A program made the position numbers and the translations under genes. Shown piece after piece: positions 59,689-64,000 of a stretch of DNA of 64,000 nt. Position 1 is the stretch's first letter. Each line of letters begins with the position of its first letter. Source of the DNA: Maea johnstoni (taxonomy: Eukaryota > Annelida > Polychaeta > Spionida > Magelonidae). Location: positions 28,884,631-28,948,630 of the forward strand of contig OZ012699.1 in NCBI GenBank assembly GCA_963942565.1, read 5' to 3'. The notes beneath the pieces were generated by a model that was not told the origin of the DNA, ran no database searches, and saw nothing but the letters and a program-made list of their open reading frames with translations.

Positions 59689-60999
59689 CTCTAAATAATC
59701 CATCCTGCCCATTTGTGGATTTTCTTTGATCCCCACAATCGTAAGAAAACAACTTTGAAAAAAACGGAAGTAGTAAATATTTTTATCGCGATTTCAGCAG
59801 TCAGTATATATACCCTTCTCACCATGAGTGTAGTATGCAGTCCTGAAGTTAGCAGACCTTTAATCCTGCCATCCCTTCCGTTCTCACTGTTGTTGTATTT
59901 TAGATAAAGATATGATTTTAATTGTTTTGGGTGACAGGAAAAGTGTGTACTGTTATAATTTATTGGTCACAAACTTATAAGCCCAAAGAGCATGTAATGC
60001 GAATGCATGGGATGGCAGGGTTAATGGTCTGCATACTTCAGGATTGCATTTTCACTCATGGTGAGAAGGGTGTCAAGGGACATAACTGCAGGCAGCACTC
60101 ATAGAAACTGGCTTCGACATCATACTGCATCTACACCAAAGAGCATCATAGGAACTTGATTCACCTGACAACCCAAAATAGTAAGCATACATTAAATTGA
60201 AATAAATACAAAAGTATCAATACAAAACTATCACTCAATATACAATTTTATAAAAACACATCCACAAAATATAGAAACCATGCAAATCTTCACTGTCCCT
60301 CAAACAAAACAATTACTGTTTAAAGAAGATATTGTGTCGGTGTGATAATATAAGATTGCATTTGGTGAGATATGTTTTGTGTTGATATTTTTGTGTTGCT
60401 TTGATGGTATGTATGACTCTAAATAATCCATCCTGCCCATTTGTGGATTTTTTTTGTTCCCCACAATCGTAAAAAAACAACTTTGAAAAAAACGGAAGTA
60501 GTAAATATTTTTATCGCGATTTCAGCAGTCAGTATATATACCCTTCTCACCATGAGTGTAGTATGCAGTCCTGAAGTTAGCAGACCTTTAACCCTGCCAT
60601 CCCTTCCGTTCTCACTGTTGTTGTATTTTAGATAAAGATATGATTTTAATTGTTTTGGGTGACAGGAAAAGTGTGTACTGTCATAGAAACTGGCTTCGAC
60701 ATCATACTGCATCTACACCAAAGAGCATCATAGGAACTTGATTTACCTGACAACCCAAAATAGTAAGCATACATTAAATTGAAATAAATACAAAAGTATC
60801 AATACAAAACTATCACTCAATATACAATTTTATAAAAACACATCCACAAAATATAGAAACCATGCAAATCTTCACTGTCCCTCAAACAAAACAATTACTG
60901 TTTAAAGAAGATATTGTGTCGGTGTGATAATATAAGATTGCATTTGGTGAGATATGTTTTGTGTTGATATTTTTGTGTTGCTTTGATGGTATGTATGAT
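59689..60999 (+). repeat. 728-bp tandem duplication upstream of terminal exon
   Basis: Unit 1 is 59689-60416 and unit 2 is 60417-60999, which lacks ~145 bp after GTGTGTACTGT. Unit 1 also contains an inverted pair: CTTCTCACCATGAGTG...CTGCCATCCC (59812-59880) against GGGATGGCAGG...CATGGTGAGAAGG (60009-60070). The missing stretch in unit 2 includes the right arm. The duplication ends right at the terminal exon's acceptor tract. Confidence 0.85.
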
Positions 61000-61010
61000 T
61001 ATTTTTTCAG

Positions 61011-61167
61011 GTTGCATGGTGTAGGTGAAGTAGCAGACCTGAAGTATGCAGGCTTCTACCCTTTGATGCCGATGCCGGTCCCATACCCCTTCAACCCAGT
61101 GCTCGGGCCCAAGCAGCATCTCCCTGCATTTGTATCGCCCAAGATGCAAAACAAACGAAAATACTGA
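61011..61167 (+). CDS. Terminal coding exon of an unidentified gene
   Basis: A strong acceptor (ATTATTTTTTCAG, ending 61010) opens a GC-richer 157-bp exon in an AT-rich setting. In phase 1 it reads 51 codons, LHGVGEVADLKYAGFYPLMP then MPVPYPFNPVLGPKQHLPAF and VSPKMQNKRKY, with TGA at 61165-61167. The segment is proline-rich with a basic tail. AATAAA follows at 61172-61177, with a GT/T-rich stretch beyond. I do not recognise the protein. Upstream exons on plus are expected; fragments resembling CCTGAAGTATGCAG occur near 59830 and, inverted, near 60040. A processed-pseudogene fragment is the main alternative. Confidence 0.6.
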
Positions 61168-61171
61168 TCAA

Positions 61172-61177
61172 AATAAA
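61172..61177 (+). terminator. Polyadenylation signal AATAAA
   Basis: It lies five bases after the stop codon of the exon at 61011-61167. A GTTTGTGTTTCTGATG stretch follows at 61192, a usual downstream element. It would give a very short 3' UTR. Confidence 0.5.
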
Positions 61178-61189
61178 GGGAAAATTACA

Positions 61190-64000
61190 AAGTTTGTGTT
61201 TCTGATGTATTTTTTAACACTATTAGGTATGATAGAAAGATAAAGAAGTTCAAAGAATGGGAATTTTTTTTGAAATTGTTCTAGACTGATATTTAATGTA
61301 CATTCACAAACTGGCTCTTATAGTTGTATTTCTTGGCACTATTAGGTGTGATAAAAAGATAAAGAAATTCAAAAATAGGGAAGTTTTTTTAAGTGCGGAT
61401 TTAGATAGAAATCTTATGAAAAGTTTGGAAGATATGTGTTTCAGATGTATTTTTTGGCACTATTAGGTGTGATAAAAAGATAAAGAAGTTCAAATAAAAG
61501 GAAATTGTTTTAAATTGCTCCAAACTGATATTAATGTCTATTCACAAACTTGGTTTTTGATTAAAAAGTCTGTAAGTATCATCAGCAGCATTACAAGTGT
61601 GTATCAGTCTATTTTAGGTTTAAGTACAAAGTTATTGCATGCATATTGGGTTTCTGGTAGTGCTGGACCTGCTTTAGTGGCGGAAGATCATGGCCAGGGG
61701 CATATGTCCCTTAAGGGGCCATATGGTTGATATTTGTGCATGTTTGCATTCAGGCAGTGTTTGGCCATTTTCATGTAAAGGTAAGTCACGGACTAAAGTT
61801 CTTCAGGCAGCAGCATATTAGTTGTGGCAAGCATGCTGCTGGTGGGCTTTTGTTGGCTGTCATTTGCAGTGCTGGTTGTAGGCTTTTCCCATTCATGTTT
61901 GGTGATCTACTGGATTAGTGGTGGTGAGTTTGCCATAGTTTCTTGGATAGCTAGGAGTGGGTTATAGTTTTCGAAAATATTTGAGGGAGGGTTTTAGATA
62001 GAATTCTTTTGAAAAAATTGAGGGATATGTGTTTCAGTTGTATTTTTTGGCACTATTAGGTATGATAAAAAGATAAAGAATTTCAGTGGAAGGGAAATGT
62101 TTTAACTGTCCAGGTTTGGGGGTTTTGGAGCATTTTTCCAGGGAAAAAATTGAATAGTTTGTGTTTCTGATGTATTTATTGGCACTATTAGGTATGATAA
62201 AAAGATAAAGAAGTTCAAGAAAGTTGAATTTTTTTAAAAATGTTCTAAGCTGATATTTAATGTCCATTCACAAGCTTGGCTCTTATAGTTCATCATCAGG
62301 TAGCAAAATCACATAATCCAGGAACATATGCCCCTTAAGGGACCATAAGGTTGATCCTTGTGCATGTTTGCACTCAGGCAGTGTTTGGTCATTTTCATGT
62401 AAAGGTAAGTCACGGACTAATGTTCTTCAGGCAGCAGCAGGTAAGTTGTGGCAAGCATGCTATTGGTGGGGTTTTGTTAACTCTCATTTGCAGTGCAGGA
62501 TGTGGGCTTTTCCCATTCATGTTTGGTGATCTACTGGATGAGTGATGGTGGGTTTGTCATAGTTTCTTGGATAGCTAGAAGTGGGTTATAATTTTGGGAA
62601 ATATTTGGGGGAGGGTTTTAGATAGAATTCTTATGAAAAAATTGTAGGATATGTGTTTCAGATGTATTTTTTGGCACTATTAGGTATGATAGAAAGATAA
62701 AGAATTTAAGGAAAAAGGAAAATGTTTTAAAATGCTCCAAACATATATTTAATGTCCTTTCACAAAGTTGGCTCGTATATTTTTTCATCTGGTTGCAATA
62801 TCACATGAACCAGGGGCATATGCCCCTAAAGGGTACATAAGGTTGATCCCTGTTCATGTTTGCTTTTAGGCAGTGTTTGGCCATCTTCATGTAAATGTTT
62901 TGTGTTACTTTGATGATATGTCAGATGTCAAATTTTTAACCCCGCCCCCCATCGCTCTCTTTTTCTGAAGTATGTGTGTTAAAATGTTCATGTTTATATT
63001 TGGCGGATAGGCTTAGTGATTAGTTTAGTTTGTCAAAAGTTGCATTTTATTTATGCGTGCTGAATTTTAGGTTATGATGAAATTTTTTATTCGCTGTTTA
63101 ACTGTTGGTCTTTTTTAATATTTGAGAGCCGGCACTTATTTTAATGCATGGGCTTTGTTGTATATACTTAGCTTATGTGTTAACATTTTGTGTTGTGGGG
63201 GAGAGTCACAAGCCTCTGTTAAGGGGGAGTGGATTTTTGGCTGTTGGCAACATGTTTGATTTTGATGTGGTGTTATTTGCAGGCAGCCAGTCAGTTTGTT
63301 ACATGCATCAGTGATTGACTTTAACATTTTCAGACAGGAGCAGATTTGGCTCCCAGGATTTTAAGTTTAGGGGCTATTAAATTCCTGTGCGGCCACCACG
63401 ACGGTATGGTTTTGCCAGGGGTGCATTGTCCAGGTTTGGGGATCTTGGGGCATGCTCCCAGGGAAAAGTTTGAAAGGTTTGTGTTTCAGCTGTATTTTTT
63501 GGCACTATTAGGTATGATGAAAAGATAAAGAATTTCAAAAAAAGGAAAAGTTTTTAAAATGCTTTAAGCTGATATTTAATGTCCGTTCACAAACTTGGCT
63601 CCTATAATTCATCATCTGGTAGCAAAATCACATGGTTCAGGGGCATATGCCCTTTAAGGGACCATAAGGTTGATCCCTGTGCATGTTTGCATTCTGGCAG
63701 TGTTTGGCCATTTTCATGTAAGGGTAAGTCACGGACTAAAGTTCTTCAGGCAGCATTAAGTAAGTTGTGGCAAGCATGCTATTGGTGGGGTTTTGTTGAC
63801 TGTCATTTGCAGTGCAGGATGTGGGCTTTTCCCGTTCATGTTTGGTGATCTACTGGATAGGTGATGGTGGGTGGTGAGTTTGTCAAAGTTTCTGGATAGC
63901 TAGAAGTGGGTTATAGTTTTGGAAAATATTTGAGGGAGGGTTTTAGATAGAAATCTTATGAAAAATTTGAAAGATATGTGTTTCAGATGTATTTTTTGGC
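61190..64000 (+). repeat. ~0.6-kb direct repeats running off the window
   Basis: A block GTTTCAGATGTATTTTTTGG then CACTATTAGGTATGATAAAA recurs near 61200, 61320, 61440, 62035, 62165, 62660, 63485 and 63980. A longer unit of about 600 bp adds GGGGCATATGCCCCTTAAGG, GTAAGTCACGGACTAAAG, GTGGCAAGCATGCT and TTTGGTGATCTACTGGAT. It is seen at 61680, 62290 and 63620, with partial copies. Open frames are interrupted and no protein family is recognised. 62900-63400 is unique AT-rich spacer. Confidence 0.8.

Noticed and set aside
63579-63848. An 89-codon frame compared with tyrosine recombinases
   Set aside because: I could not find the catalytic motifs, and the reading is interrupted in sister repeat units.

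Overview
This window is nuclear DNA from an animal. It is AT-rich, with intron-bearing genes, a BTB-BACK-kelch-type gene pair, a 14-finger C2H2 gene, and a dense load of MITEs, foldback elements and satellite DNA. The repeat style and BTB/C2H2 gene content suggest a marine invertebrate, perhaps a deuterostome such as a lancelet or echinoderm. That placement is a guess; nothing here proves the phylum. No rRNA, complete tRNA, CRISPR array or bacterial operon was seen.

Layout. (1) 1-11937 is a satellite with three nested levels: ~175-bp subunits, ~527-bp trimers, and a 4571-bp higher-order repeat of eight trimers plus one two-thirds trimer. The first ~338 bp are inverted. (2) 11938-13200 is unique noncoding sequence. 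(3) 13200-22916 is copy A of a segmental duplication. It carries a two-exon BTB-BACK gene (14967-16488 joined to 18620-18903). (4) 22917-29524 separates the copies. It holds a C2H2 zinc-finger gene on the minus strand (27561-26287), a minus-strand ORF rich in SUMO-acceptor-like motifs (25895-25368), and several MITEs. (5) 29525-57318 is copy B. It is swollen by a local 784-bp tandem duplication, a 16.4-kb terminal-inverted-repeat element (31559-48002), two long-TIR foldback elements with 9-bp target duplications, an antisense LINE fragment and several MITEs. The second BTB-BACK gene is 49820-51275 joined to 53988-54277. (6) 57319-64000 holds a promoter-like GC-rich block duplicated in tandem, a duplicated intron-like block, a convincing terminal coding exon with polyA signal (61011-61177), and ~0.6-kb direct repeats that run off the window.

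The two duplication copies act as natural before-and-after controls. Several transposons in one copy have an intact empty site in the other, which fixes their ends and target duplications. Two insertions touch the BTB genes directly: in copy A a TTAA-type MITE supplies the final stop codon, and in copy B a foldback element separates the ancestral start codon from the BTB domain.

The best candidate for something undescribed is the 16.4-kb element. It has a 6-bp GTTAAG target duplication and an empty-site paralogue in the same window. Its ~1-kb ends are iteron-like and carry a head-to-head palindrome, and both hold a matched exon-like block with a 5' splice-site motif pointing inward. No large coding region is visible inside it.
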